Assembly (NCBI GenBank): GCA_964565415.1
Contig: CAZMEX010000010.1
Coordinates: 1-64,000 of the forward strand
Direction: 5' to 3'
Length of the DNA stretch: 64,000 nucleotides
DNA from: JAIOSM01 sp964565415
GTDB lineage: Bacteria; Desulfobacterota; Desulfobacteria; Desulfobacterales; Desulfobacteraceae
The notes beneath the pieces were generated by a model that searched no databases, was not told where the DNA came from, and worked only from the letters and a program-made list of their open reading frames with translations. Shown piece by piece: positions 35,046-43,083 of this stretch. The position numbers and the translations under genes were made by a program. Each line of letters opens with the position of its first letter. Positions within the stretch are counted from its first letter, which is position 1.

Positions 35046-35831
35046 ATGGTAAAAGAACAACTTATATTAAAAGAGGAAAAAAATAACGCTGTTATCTTGA
35101 CATTGAATCGACCCAAGGCAATGAATTCTTTTAACTTTGATCTTTTATATGCTTTGCGGGACCAGCTTTTTGATCTGCAATTTAAGAGTGATTTAAGATG
35201 TCTGATTATTACCGGAGCAGGGGAAAAAGCATTTTGTGCCGGCGCTGATTTAAAAGAGAGGGCAACCTTGAGCCAGGATGAGGTTAAAAAATTTATTTTA
35301 ACCATAAGGGGTGTCTTGTCAGATGTCCACGATTTTCCAAAACCTGTGATTGCTGCTGTCAATGGTGTTGCTTTGGGGGGTGGCACTGAACTTGCCCTTG
35401 CATCTGATTTAAGGGTGTTATCAGATAACGCCACAATGGGATTAACCGAAGCAAGGCTTGCAATAATTCCCGGCGGTGGAGGAACACAGCGATTGCCAAG
35501 GATTGTGGGAGTTGCAAAAGCTAAAGAGATGATTTTTACAGGTAAAAGAATTGGTGCTGAAGAGTCCCTTGATATCGGGCTTGCAAATACAGTTTGTAAA
35601 TCAGAAGAGCTTATAGACAAATGCATGGAGTTTGCAGAGATGATAAATAAGACAGGTCCCATTGCTGTGGAGCAGGCAAAGTATGCGATTAATAAAGGTA
35701 TGGAAACTGACCTTGCAACAGGGCTTGCCATTGAATCCAATGCCTATAGAATTACAATCCCGACAGAAGATAGAGTCGAAGGTTTAAAAGCTTTTCAGGA
35801 AAAACGACCACCTGTTTATAAAGGGAAATAA
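35046..35831 (+). CDS. Enoyl-CoA hydratase, methylglutaconyl-CoA hydratase-like
   Basis: Crotonase-family enzyme, 261 residues. The oxyanion-hole segments are FCAGADLKERA and GVALGGGTELALA, with catalytic Glu expected in TEARLAIIPGGGGTQRLPR. The C-terminal segment (LATGLAIESNAYRITIPTEDR, then GLKAFQEKRPPVYKG) closely matches AUH/LiuC proteins, so hydration of 3-methylglutaconyl-CoA to HMG-CoA in leucine breakdown is the best guess. A general short-chain enoyl-CoA hydratase remains possible. AAGGAG lies upstream of the ATG, and the gene is 21 bases after the dehydrogenase. Confidence 0.85.
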   Translation: MVKEQLILKEEKNNAVILTLNRPKAMNSFNFDLLYALRDQLFDLQFKSDLRCLIITGAGEKAFCAGADLKERATLSQDEVKKFILTIRGVLSDVHDFPKPVIAAVNGVALGGGTELALASDLRVLSDNATMGLTEARLAIIPGGGGTQRLPRIVGVAKAKEMIFTGKRIGAEESLDIGLANTVCKSEELIDKCMEFAEMINKTGPIAVEQAKYAINKGMETDLATGLAIESNAYRITIPTEDRVEGLKAFQEKRPPVYKGK

Positions 35832-35854
35832 GGATAACCATAGGGGAAAACTAT

Positions 35855-37444
35855 ATGAGTGAGAACAGAGAACATTGGCTTAATGAGGAAAAGCTGCTTG
35901 AGCAGCGTCAATACGAAGCTACATGGCCCGGCGGGCAAAAGGCGGTTGATAAACTTGCCAAAAAAAAGAAACGCCCTGTCAGAGATTTAATTACTGACAT
36001 AATTGATCCTGACACCCAGTTTTATGAGTTATCTCTGCTTGCAGGCTTTGACATGGATTATCCGGGGGTAAAAGATGTACCCTGCGGTGGTATTGTAACA
36101 GGAATCGGCAAAGTCCATGGCAACTGGACAATGATCATGGCAAATGATTCAAGGGTAAAGGCTGGAACATATTTTCCCATTACACTTAAAAAGCACATGA
36201 GAGCCCAGGCAATTGCCGAAAAGTGTGGGTTAAATTGTATATATATTGCAGATTCAGGCGGAGTATTTCTTCCCATGCAGGCAGAGGTATTTCCCGATGA
36301 CCAGCATTTTGGATCGATTTTTTATAACATGGCAAGAATGGCTTCAAAGGGGCTAAAACAGGTGACAATGAGCACGGGCGGAAACACAGCCGGTGGTGCC
36401 TATATTGTGTTTATGGCTTGCGAGTCAATCATGATTGACAAATCCTCTTTTTCATTTTTAGGTGGGCCGCCATTGGTCAAGATGGCAACAGGTGAGGTGA
36501 TCTCAGCCGAGGATCTTGGTGGTGCAAAGGTTCATACGCAAGTTTCCGGTGGAGCAGATCACTTGTGTGAAAGCCAGGAACATGCAACAGCAACAGTAAG
36601 AGAGATACTTGCCCTTTCAAAACCTCAAAAAATTCACCTGCATCAATACCAGAGCCAGGAACCTGAACACAGCCCTGATAACATTTATGATCATTTGCCG
36701 ATTTCTACCCAGCAGGGAATAGACACAAGGGAAGTTATAAAATGTATTGCCGATGCAAGCTATTTCCATGAATATAAAAAGAACTATGCTGTTGGGAAGG
36801 CCTCCAATGTATTGACAGGTACCATGAGAATCAAGGGGAATCCTGTGGGAGTTGTGGCATCCAATCAGGTGGGGATTATATTCCATGAAGCAGCCCAGAA
36901 AGTTGCTGAATGGGTTGTAAGGTGCTCCTATGAAAAGTTACCGCTTCTGTTTATCCAGAGTTCACCGGGATTTATGATAGGTTCAGACTCAGAACATGCA
37001 GGTATTGGAAAGTACGGAGCAGATATGGTAAAAGCTGTTGCCTGTGCACAGGTTCCAAGAATCCAGCTTGTAATAGGCCCTGATAATGGTGCTGCAAACT
37101 ATGGAATGTGCGGAAGAGCTTACAGACCCCATTTTCTTTTTTCCACAATGCGGGCAAGAACAGCTGTAATGAGCGGGCAGAGTGCAGGAGGTGTTCTTCT
37201 TTCCATTGAGGATGCAAAACGAAAAGCTACAAATAATCCCATGTCTGAAGAGGAGAGGGAAAAATTTAAAAAGAAGATGATTGATATTTATGAGGGTGAT
37301 GCACATCCATTTTTCTGCGGCTCAAGATTATTAAATGACCGGGTTTTGAAATTTTCTGAAATTAGAGACTGGCTTGCCATGGCTTTAGAAGTAAGCCATA
37401 TCAAACCTGTTGGAGAACCCTCCTTTGGAAATTTTAAATTTTAA
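35855..37444 (+). CDS. Acyl-CoA carboxylase carboxyltransferase (beta) subunit, methylcrotonyl-CoA-carboxylase-like
   Basis: Biotin-dependent carboxyltransferase subunit, 529 residues, with two crotonase-like domains. The N-terminal half has GGIVTGIGKVHG, YIADSGG and TAGGAYIVFMA. The second half has GNPVGVVASNQVG, QSSPGFMIGSDSEH and GAANYGMCGRAYRP. The SFLGGPPLVKMATGE and SAEDLGGAKVH motifs are characteristic of methylcrotonyl-CoA carboxylase beta chains. No biotin carboxylase or biotin-carrier gene is adjacent; these must be encoded elsewhere, or the protein works with another partner, for example in decarboxylation. It lies 23 bases after the hydratase gene in the same operon. Confidence 0.88.
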   Translation: MSENREHWLNEEKLLEQRQYEATWPGGQKAVDKLAKKKKRPVRDLITDIIDPDTQFYELSLLAGFDMDYPGVKDVPCGGIVTGIGKVHGNWTMIMANDSRVKAGTYFPITLKKHMRAQAIAEKCGLNCIYIADSGGVFLPMQAEVFPDDQHFGSIFYNMARMASKGLKQVTMSTGGNTAGGAYIVFMACESIMIDKSSFSFLGGPPLVKMATGEVISAEDLGGAKVHTQVSGGADHLCESQEHATATVREILALSKPQKIHLHQYQSQEPEHSPDNIYDHLPISTQQGIDTREVIKCIADASYFHEYKKNYAVGKASNVLTGTMRIKGNPVGVVASNQVGIIFHEAAQKVAEWVVRCSYEKLPLLFIQSSPGFMIGSDSEHAGIGKYGADMVKAVACAQVPRIQLVIGPDNGAANYGMCGRAYRPHFLFSTMRARTAVMSGQSAGGVLLSIEDAKRKATNNPMSEEEREKFKKKMIDIYEGDAHPFFCGSRLLNDRVLKFSEIRDWLAMALEVSHIKPVGEPSFGNFKF

Positions 37445-37491
37445 ATTATTAGTATAAGTATAGTGTAGATACTTTGTTTAATGGAGGATAT

Positions 37492-38616
37492 ATGACTGAA
37501 TATGATTATTGGAAAATTTTTCCAAAAATGCCAAAAAAGGTTACAATTGGCGACATAACTGTTAGGGACGGGTTTCAGCATGAAGAGAGATTCATATCAA
37601 CCGAAGCAAAAAAAACCTATCTTGAAGAACTTATTTTTGCAGGGTGTCGGGACATTGAAGTTACCAACCTTGGTAACCCCTATTCCATGCCGCAGTTTGG
37701 TGATGCTGAGGAACTCCTTGCCTATGTAAAAGGAGATAGATTTAAGACAAAATGTGACAGGCGAGGTATCAATATTGATGATATCTGTTTTACTGCAATA
37801 ACAATCAGAGAAGCTTCTGTTAACAGAGCAATTGCATTAAAACAAAAAGGAGTCGGTCCTGACAGAATTCTCATGATGGTCTCCACAGAAGAGGAACACC
37901 ATTTTGCAAATTCAGGTACAACCCTGCCAAACTACTGGGCAGAAGCTGAAAGATGCATAAAAAATTGCAATGATGCAGGAATTAAAATGTGCGGAACTGT
38001 AAGCACAATATGGGGCAGCCCCATTGGCGGTGCTACAGACATGAAAGATGCAGTCAAGTTTACAAAAAGATGGTTTGACATAGGAGCCCATGATGTGGAG
38101 CATGCTGACCATGACGGGAGTGCCTCTGCAGCAGATGTTTATAGATATTTTTCCATGATACTTGATGAGATGCCTGATCCAAGGTATCATATTGCACATT
38201 TTCACGAAACTAAAAGAGTAGCCTCAGCATCAGTACTTGCAGCTTTGCAGGCAGGTATAACATGCTTTGAGGCAACCCTTGGCGGACTTGGTGGACAGCC
38301 TGCTAACTTTATGGATGATCGTCCCATAAAGGGAACAGGAGAGTATTATTATGATGATGAGAGATTTGTAGGGCTTATCTGTCTTGAAGATACCCTGGTG
38401 CAAATCGATGAAATGGGCATTGAGCACGGCTGGGATGTTGACAGGGTTTTATGGCTGGGCAGACAGATGGAAAAGAGCATGGGCAAACGGTTGAGGAGTG
38501 AAGCTGCCATTAATGGCAGAACACTGAAAGAGGGTCATATGGCGTTTGCACGCCCGGGACTTGAAAAATTAAAAGAAAAACTTGGAGAAAAGCCAAATCA
38601 GAATTTTCCTGAATAA
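37492..38616 (+). CDS. HMG-CoA lyase-like protein (DRE-TIM family)
   Basis: TIM-barrel aldolase-like enzyme related to HMG-CoA lyase, 374 residues. The opening motif GDITVRDGFQHE carries the catalytic Arg-Asp, DVEHADHDGSASAADVY lies on a middle strand, and AHFHETKRV supplies an HxH metal site. In HMG-CoA lyases the loop GLGGCP contains an active-site Cys; here it is GLGGQP with Gln at residue 269. The protein may act on a related substrate or by an altered mechanism. The ATG at 37492 has GGAGG five bases upstream and is preferred over 37474. Context (hydratase before, acetoacetyl-CoA synthetase after) fits HMG-CoA cleavage to acetoacetate. Confidence 0.78.
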   Translation: MTEYDYWKIFPKMPKKVTIGDITVRDGFQHEERFISTEAKKTYLEELIFAGCRDIEVTNLGNPYSMPQFGDAEELLAYVKGDRFKTKCDRRGINIDDICFTAITIREASVNRAIALKQKGVGPDRILMMVSTEEEHHFANSGTTLPNYWAEAERCIKNCNDAGIKMCGTVSTIWGSPIGGATDMKDAVKFTKRWFDIGAHDVEHADHDGSASAADVYRYFSMILDEMPDPRYHIAHFHETKRVASASVLAALQAGITCFEATLGGLGGQPANFMDDRPIKGTGEYYYDDERFVGLICLEDTLVQIDEMGIEHGWDVDRVLWLGRQMEKSMGKRLRSEAAINGRTLKEGHMAFARPGLEKLKEKLGEKPNQNFPE

Positions 38617-38639
38617 TAGTTTTTAATTAAGGAGAAAAC

Positions 38640-39275
38640 ATGGAAAAAAAAGAGAAAACTCCCCATATTAATGTTGATTACTTTGAAGATTTAACAGGAG
38701 ATATTGACAATGGAGAGCAGCAAGATGTTGATGGGGTTGGCAAACGCATCAGAGAGTTGAGAGAAACCAAAGGAATCTCCATTGAAGATCTTTCACAGCT
38801 TACAGGTTTTGATACTGCAAGACTTCAAGCTATTGAAGACGGCAGTTTTAAACCCCAGCTGGGCACTGTGATGAAATTATCAAAATCCCTGGACAGTGCT
38901 GTTGGAAGGTTGGTTTCAGGTGCTGGGACAAGCCTATACTCCATTACCAGGAAAAATGAGAGAAAAAATATAACAAGGTCATCTTCGCCAAAGGCTAAGA
39001 AAAATCTATATTCATACATGGGTCTTGCCCCGGAAGTAAAGGGAAGACACATGGAGCCCTTGATCGTTCAGCTTGAGGAAAACCCTGATAAAGAGCTTTC
39101 CGTGCATGATGGTGAGGAGTTTGTCTTTGTTCTTGAGGGTGTTGCAAAACTTGTAATAGCTGATAAAGAGTATGACCTTGAACAAGGAGACAGTGCATAT
39201 TATCTTTCCACAACCAAACATCAAATATGTGCTAAAAAAGGAAAAGCTGTGATACTTGCAGTGTTGTATGAATAA
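38640..39275 (+). CDS. XRE-family regulator with C-terminal cupin sensor
   Basis: A 211-residue one-component transcription regulator. Residues about 30-90 form a lambda-repressor-type helix-turn-helix (IRELRETKGISIEDLSQLTG, then LQAIEDGSF). Residues about 130-210 form a cupin barrel (VHDGEEFVFVLEGVAKLVI) that usually senses a small metabolite. Such proteins commonly regulate the operon in which they sit, so control of this acyl-CoA operon is likely. An N-terminal acidic tail and a Lys-rich linker flank the DNA-binding domain. A ribosome binding site (AAGGAG) lies seven bases before the ATG. Confidence 0.9.
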   Translation: MEKKEKTPHINVDYFEDLTGDIDNGEQQDVDGVGKRIRELRETKGISIEDLSQLTGFDTARLQAIEDGSFKPQLGTVMKLSKSLDSAVGRLVSGAGTSLYSITRKNERKNITRSSSPKAKKNLYSYMGLAPEVKGRHMEPLIVQLEENPDKELSVHDGEEFVFVLEGVAKLVIADKEYDLEQGDSAYYLSTTKHQICAKKGKAVILAVLYE

Positions 39276-39290
39276 TTAAAGGAGTAAAAA

Positions 39291-41240
39291 ATGGCAAAAC
39301 TTTTATGGAAACCTGATTCCCAAAGAATTGAGAACACAAACATGTATGCCTTTATGCAAAAGGTTAATCAAGAGTATAATAAAAACTTTTCAGACTATAA
39401 TGAACTTTATGACTGGTCCTGCGAAAACCTTGAAGATTTCTGGAAACTTGCATGGGATTTTTTGGATGTTAATGCTTCAAGACAATATGATAATGTTATT
39501 GAAAACAGAGATAAAATGCCAGGTGCAAAATTTTTCACAGGAGCCCATCTTAATTTTGCCCAGAATCTTTTAAAATACAGGAGTGATAATAAAGCTTTAA
39601 TATTCAGGGGTGAAGATAGTGTAAGGCGGGAGTTTACCTATAATGAACTCTATACAGAAGTAGCCAGGGTAGCATCCTCACTGAGAAAACTTGGATTAAA
39701 GGTTGGTGACAGAGTTGTAGGGTTTATGCCAAATATGCCTGAATCAATTATTGCAATGTTAGCTGCCACAAGTATAGGTGCAACATGGTCATCATGCTCC
39801 CCTGATTTTGGAATTAAAGGCGTGCTGGACAGGTTTGGTCAAACTAAACCAAAGGTTTTATTTACAGCAGACGGCTACTTTTTTAAAGGCAAACCTTTGG
39901 ATTCCCTTGAACGCATAAGCGGCATTGTGGATCAGATCCCTTCCATGGAAAAAGTGGTTGTTGTATCATATACAAATGAAAAACCAGACATATCCAACCT
40001 CAAAAACAGTGTTCATTATGGTGATTTTATAGATAAGGATGCAGCAGAAATTGAATTTGAGCAGCTCCCCTTTGATCATCCTCTATATATCATGTACTCT
40101 TCTGGCACAACAGGTTTGCCAAAATGCATGGTGCAGAGTGCCGGCGGGATATTACTCCATCAATTAAAAGAGCTGGTTCTGCACACTGATTTAAAAGAGG
40201 AAGATACAATTTTTTATTTTACAACCTGTGGCTGGATGATGTGGAACTGGCTGACTTGTTCCCTTGGTGTTGGTGCAACCCTGGTTCTTTTTGACGGTAA
40301 TCCTTTTCACCCCGGACCTGATGCCCTCTGGAAAATGGCAGAAGAAGAAAAAGTCACAGTATTTGGAACAAGTGCAGGATATATAGAAGCACTTAAAAAT
40401 GCAGGAGTGAAGCCAGGCAAAGAGTTTGACCTTTCAGCCCTAAAGTCTTTATTGTCAACCGGCTCTCCTCTTTCCAATGAAAATTTTGAATTTATCTATG
40501 ATGAGATAAAAAAAGATCTTCAGCTTGCATCAATTTCCGGCGGTTCTGATCTGAATGGCTGTTTTGCTTTGGGAAATCCCATGGGAGCGGTATATTCAGG
40601 GGAACTCCAATGCCGTGGACTTGCCATGAAGGTTGTTGCCTATGATGATGCTGGAAAATCAATTATTGGAGAGCAGGGCGAGTTAGTATGTGAAGCACCT
40701 TTCCCTTCCATGCCAATTTATTTCTGGGAAGATGAGGGAGATAAAAAATATAAGGCTGCATATTTTGAAGAGTATCCCAATGTATGGGCCCATGGAGACT
40801 TTATTGAGATAACTGAGCGGGGTGGGGTAATAATGCATGGAAGGTCTGATGCAACACTGAATCCAGGTGGTGTCAGGATAGGCACAGCAGAAATTTACCG
40901 CAGAATCGATCAGACAGAAGAGATAGAAGACAGTGTTGTTGTGGGACAAAGTTTTAATAACGACATTCGTGTGATTCTTTTTGTTAAAATGGCCAGGGGC
41001 TTTGAGCTTACTGACGAGTTGAAAAATAAAATTAAAAAAGATATCAGGCAGACTGCATCCCCTCGGCATGTACCTGCTAAAATAATTGAAACCCCGGATA
41101 TCCCTTATACTTTAAATATGAAAAAAGTTGAGCTTGCTGTAAAAAAGATGATTGAAGGCAAGGAAGTTAAAAATAAAGATGCGTTGAAAAATCCTGAGGC
41201 GCTTGATTTTTTTGGTAATCTTAAGGAGCTGCAAAGCTAA
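39291..41240 (+). CDS. Acetoacetyl-CoA synthetase (acetoacetate-CoA ligase)
   Basis: AMP-forming ligase of the ANL superfamily, 649 residues, the usual length for acetoacetyl-CoA synthetase. The P-loop is YSSGTTGLPKCMVQS. TTCGWMMWNWL and SISGGSDLNGCFA are close to known enzymes and unlike the acetyl-CoA synthetases in this window. The C-terminal domain has GRSDATLNPGGVRIGTAEIYR, and the terminal catalytic Lys lies in LNMKKVELAVKK. It would activate acetoacetate released by the upstream HMG-CoA-lyase-like enzyme, feeding thiolase to yield acetyl-CoA. It is 15 bases after the regulator gene with GGAG upstream. Confidence 0.92.
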   Translation: MAKLLWKPDSQRIENTNMYAFMQKVNQEYNKNFSDYNELYDWSCENLEDFWKLAWDFLDVNASRQYDNVIENRDKMPGAKFFTGAHLNFAQNLLKYRSDNKALIFRGEDSVRREFTYNELYTEVARVASSLRKLGLKVGDRVVGFMPNMPESIIAMLAATSIGATWSSCSPDFGIKGVLDRFGQTKPKVLFTADGYFFKGKPLDSLERISGIVDQIPSMEKVVVVSYTNEKPDISNLKNSVHYGDFIDKDAAEIEFEQLPFDHPLYIMYSSGTTGLPKCMVQSAGGILLHQLKELVLHTDLKEEDTIFYFTTCGWMMWNWLTCSLGVGATLVLFDGNPFHPGPDALWKMAEEEKVTVFGTSAGYIEALKNAGVKPGKEFDLSALKSLLSTGSPLSNENFEFIYDEIKKDLQLASISGGSDLNGCFALGNPMGAVYSGELQCRGLAMKVVAYDDAGKSIIGEQGELVCEAPFPSMPIYFWEDEGDKKYKAAYFEEYPNVWAHGDFIEITERGGVIMHGRSDATLNPGGVRIGTAEIYRRIDQTEEIEDSVVVGQSFNNDIRVILFVKMARGFELTDELKNKIKKDIRQTASPRHVPAKIIETPDIPYTLNMKKVELAVKKMIEGKEVKNKDALKNPEALDFFGNLKELQS

Positions 41241-41248
41241 ACAGAGAA

Positions 41249-42094
41249 ATGTCAGACAGATCAGATAAGGTAAAGGAACACTATTCATCAAAAAACCTTA
41301 CGGCAAAGATTGAGTCAGCTCTTAACAAGGCTGGCAAAGACCTTGATAACCTTGAACTCAAAGATATTGCAGTTATTGACCAGCTTCACACAGGCGGGCA
41401 CCTTGCAACCATGGATATTGCAAAAAAAGCAAACCTTGCGCAGGGTGCCAATGTCCTTGATGCAGGCTGCGGTATAGGCGGTTCATCAAGGCTTTTGGCA
41501 AAAGAGTTTAAATGTGTTGTTACAGGAATTGACCTTGTTGATGAATTTATCAATGCAGCTAAATTTTTAACAAAGCAAACAAGATTAAATAAATCAGTTG
41601 AATTCAAACAGGGCAGTATTATGGATATCCCTTTGCCGGGCAATTCATTTGATGCGATCCTGTCCCAGCACACATTGATGAATATCAAATCAAAAGATAT
41701 TGTATTCCAAGAGTTTTACAGAGTGTTAAAACCCGGGGCATTATTATTGTTACATGAAGTTGTAAAAAAAAACAGTTTGCCCATTGATCTCCCTGTTCCG
41801 TGGGCAAAAAACCATGACACCTCTTTTCTTGTTAATTGGGAGTCTCTGCTTGAAATTTGTAAAAACACAGGATTTGAGCTTGTTTATTACTCTGATAATT
41901 TTGAAAAGGCTGAAAAGTGGTTTGAAAAAGTAAAGAATGCTGCTGAAAAGTCTGCTGAAAACCCAAATCCTTTAGGAAGCCACATAATTTTTGGCAGCCA
42001 GGGAAAAAAATTTGGCACAACAATGACATCAAATATAAAAACCAACAAGATTACCATTGTTGAAGCTGTTCTAAAAAAATTGAATCCGGGGTAA
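41249..42094 (+). CDS. SAM-dependent methyltransferase, sarcosine/dimethylglycine methyltransferase-like
   Basis: Class I methyltransferase, 281 residues. Motif I is VLDAGCGIGGSSRLLA near residue 69, with the acidic ribose-binding residue in TGIDLVDEF. The N-terminal KVKEHYSSKNL and DQLHTGGHLAT segments resemble sarcosine/dimethylglycine N-methyltransferases, but ubiquinone- and sterol-type relatives are also similar. Its substrate is not deducible. It starts eight bases after the acetoacetyl-CoA synthetase stop with only a weak purine-rich ribosome site, and is the last gene of the operon before the terminator at 42129. Confidence 0.8.
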   Translation: MSDRSDKVKEHYSSKNLTAKIESALNKAGKDLDNLELKDIAVIDQLHTGGHLATMDIAKKANLAQGANVLDAGCGIGGSSRLLAKEFKCVVTGIDLVDEFINAAKFLTKQTRLNKSVEFKQGSIMDIPLPGNSFDAILSQHTLMNIKSKDIVFQEFYRVLKPGALLLLHEVVKKNSLPIDLPVPWAKNHDTSFLVNWESLLEICKNTGFELVYYSDNFEKAEKWFEKVKNAAEKSAENPNPLGSHIIFGSQGKKFGTTMTSNIKTNKITIVEAVLKKLNPG

Positions 42095-42107
42095 ATTGTT
42101 GCAAAAG

Positions 42108-42998
42108 TTAATATTGAAGATTGCTCAAGGGCATAATCAAAGGTTTTATGCCCATTTTTTTTTGTAATGCATTTTTTATATCTTTTGCAGCCAGGGCGTT
42201 TTTGAAACTTCCAACTTTTATTACATACCATGTTTGCCCTTTTACGTTCTTTAAAGCAATAATTGTATCAAATTGATTTAGTTGAAGCTGATTATATAAT
42301 TTTTCAGCGTTTTGCCTCTTTTTAAAAGCACCAGCTTGCAGATAATATTTATCCAGTGTATCTTTTTTACTTTGCTCCATTAAGATGTTTAGCTGTTTTC
42401 TGGCATAGGAATTTTCAGGTTCGAGCTTAACTGCTTCTCTATATACTGCTTTTGCCATACTCTTATTATTTGTCTTTACTAGCAGGTTTCCTTTATAGCA
42501 AAGTGCCCAGTAAAAATCTGGCTTTATTGCAAGGGTTTTATCCATATCATTTAGTGCTTTGTCATATTTTCCAAGTTTTTCCCAGCATAAACCTCTATTA
42601 AATATTGCAATACAGGTGTCCGGGTTTTGTTGAATTTCCTGATCATAGTACTGAATGGATATAAGGTACTTTTTTTTATAATACCAGGCAGCACCCAAAT
42701 TTATACTGAGACCTGGTAATTCTGGCAAGATTACTTGCGCTTTTTCAAAATCAGTAATGGCAAGGTCAACCATGTTTTGTTTCATATAGGCAACACCACG
42801 GTTTTTATAAACTTTGGCATCATTGGGGAAAAGTTCTAAAAATTGTGTGAAAGTTTTGACAGCACTTGAGAACTGGTTGTTTTGCAGCTGAAGTATGCCC
42901 TTATTGAATAAATCTTCCTGGCTTGCTGCAAAAACAAACATGTTCAGTGCCAATATAGTGATAAAAATAAAGCAGAATATTTTTAGATAAATTTTCAT
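42108..42998 (-). CDS. Secreted TPR protein with C-terminal SPOR domain
   Basis: A 296-residue exported protein. The signal peptide covers about residues 1-25 (hydrophobic core, then VFAAS). About four to five tetratricopeptide repeats follow (residues about 27-205; NPDTCIAIFNRGLCWEKLGK is one). The last ~75 residues form a SPOR domain (YYLQAGAFKKRQNAEKLYNQL, WYVIKVGSF), which in other proteins binds peptidoglycan lacking stem peptides. A role in envelope or division-site assembly is inferred. Its 3' end contains the terminator hairpin of the convergent operon. Confidence 0.85.
   Translation of the reverse strand: MKIYLKIFCFIFITILALNMFVFAASQEDLFNKGILQLQNNQFSSAVKTFTQFLELFPNDAKVYKNRGVAYMKQNMVDLAITDFEKAQVILPELPGLSINLGAAWYYKKKYLISIQYYDQEIQQNPDTCIAIFNRGLCWEKLGKYDKALNDMDKTLAIKPDFYWALCYKGNLLVKTNNKSMAKAVYREAVKLEPENSYARKQLNILMEQSKKDTLDKYYLQAGAFKKRQNAEKLYNQLQLNQFDTIIALKNVKGQTWYVIKVGSFKNALAAKDIKNALQKKMGIKPLIMPLSNLQY
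42129..42163 (+). terminator. Rho-independent terminator of the acyl-CoA operon
   Basis: The stem GGGCATAA/TTATGCCC (42129-42136 and 42146-42153, nine-base loop) is followed by ATTTTTTTTT. It lies 35 bases after the methyltransferase stop and within the 3' coding region of the convergent TPR/SPOR gene, so the hairpin also encodes part of that protein. Confidence 0.8.
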
Positions 42999-43083
42999 GT
43001 CAACCGTATCTGTTTTGCCCCTTGTTTTTTTTATTCTGGAGCAGAGTGTAAGAGTAATAGCAATGACCAGGGCAGCTTGAAAA

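Noticed and set aside
35027..35740. 237-codon open frame antisense to the enoyl-CoA hydratase gene
   Set aside because: The sense frame matches the crotonase family over its length; the antisense translation is Ser/Ala-rich with no recognisable motif.
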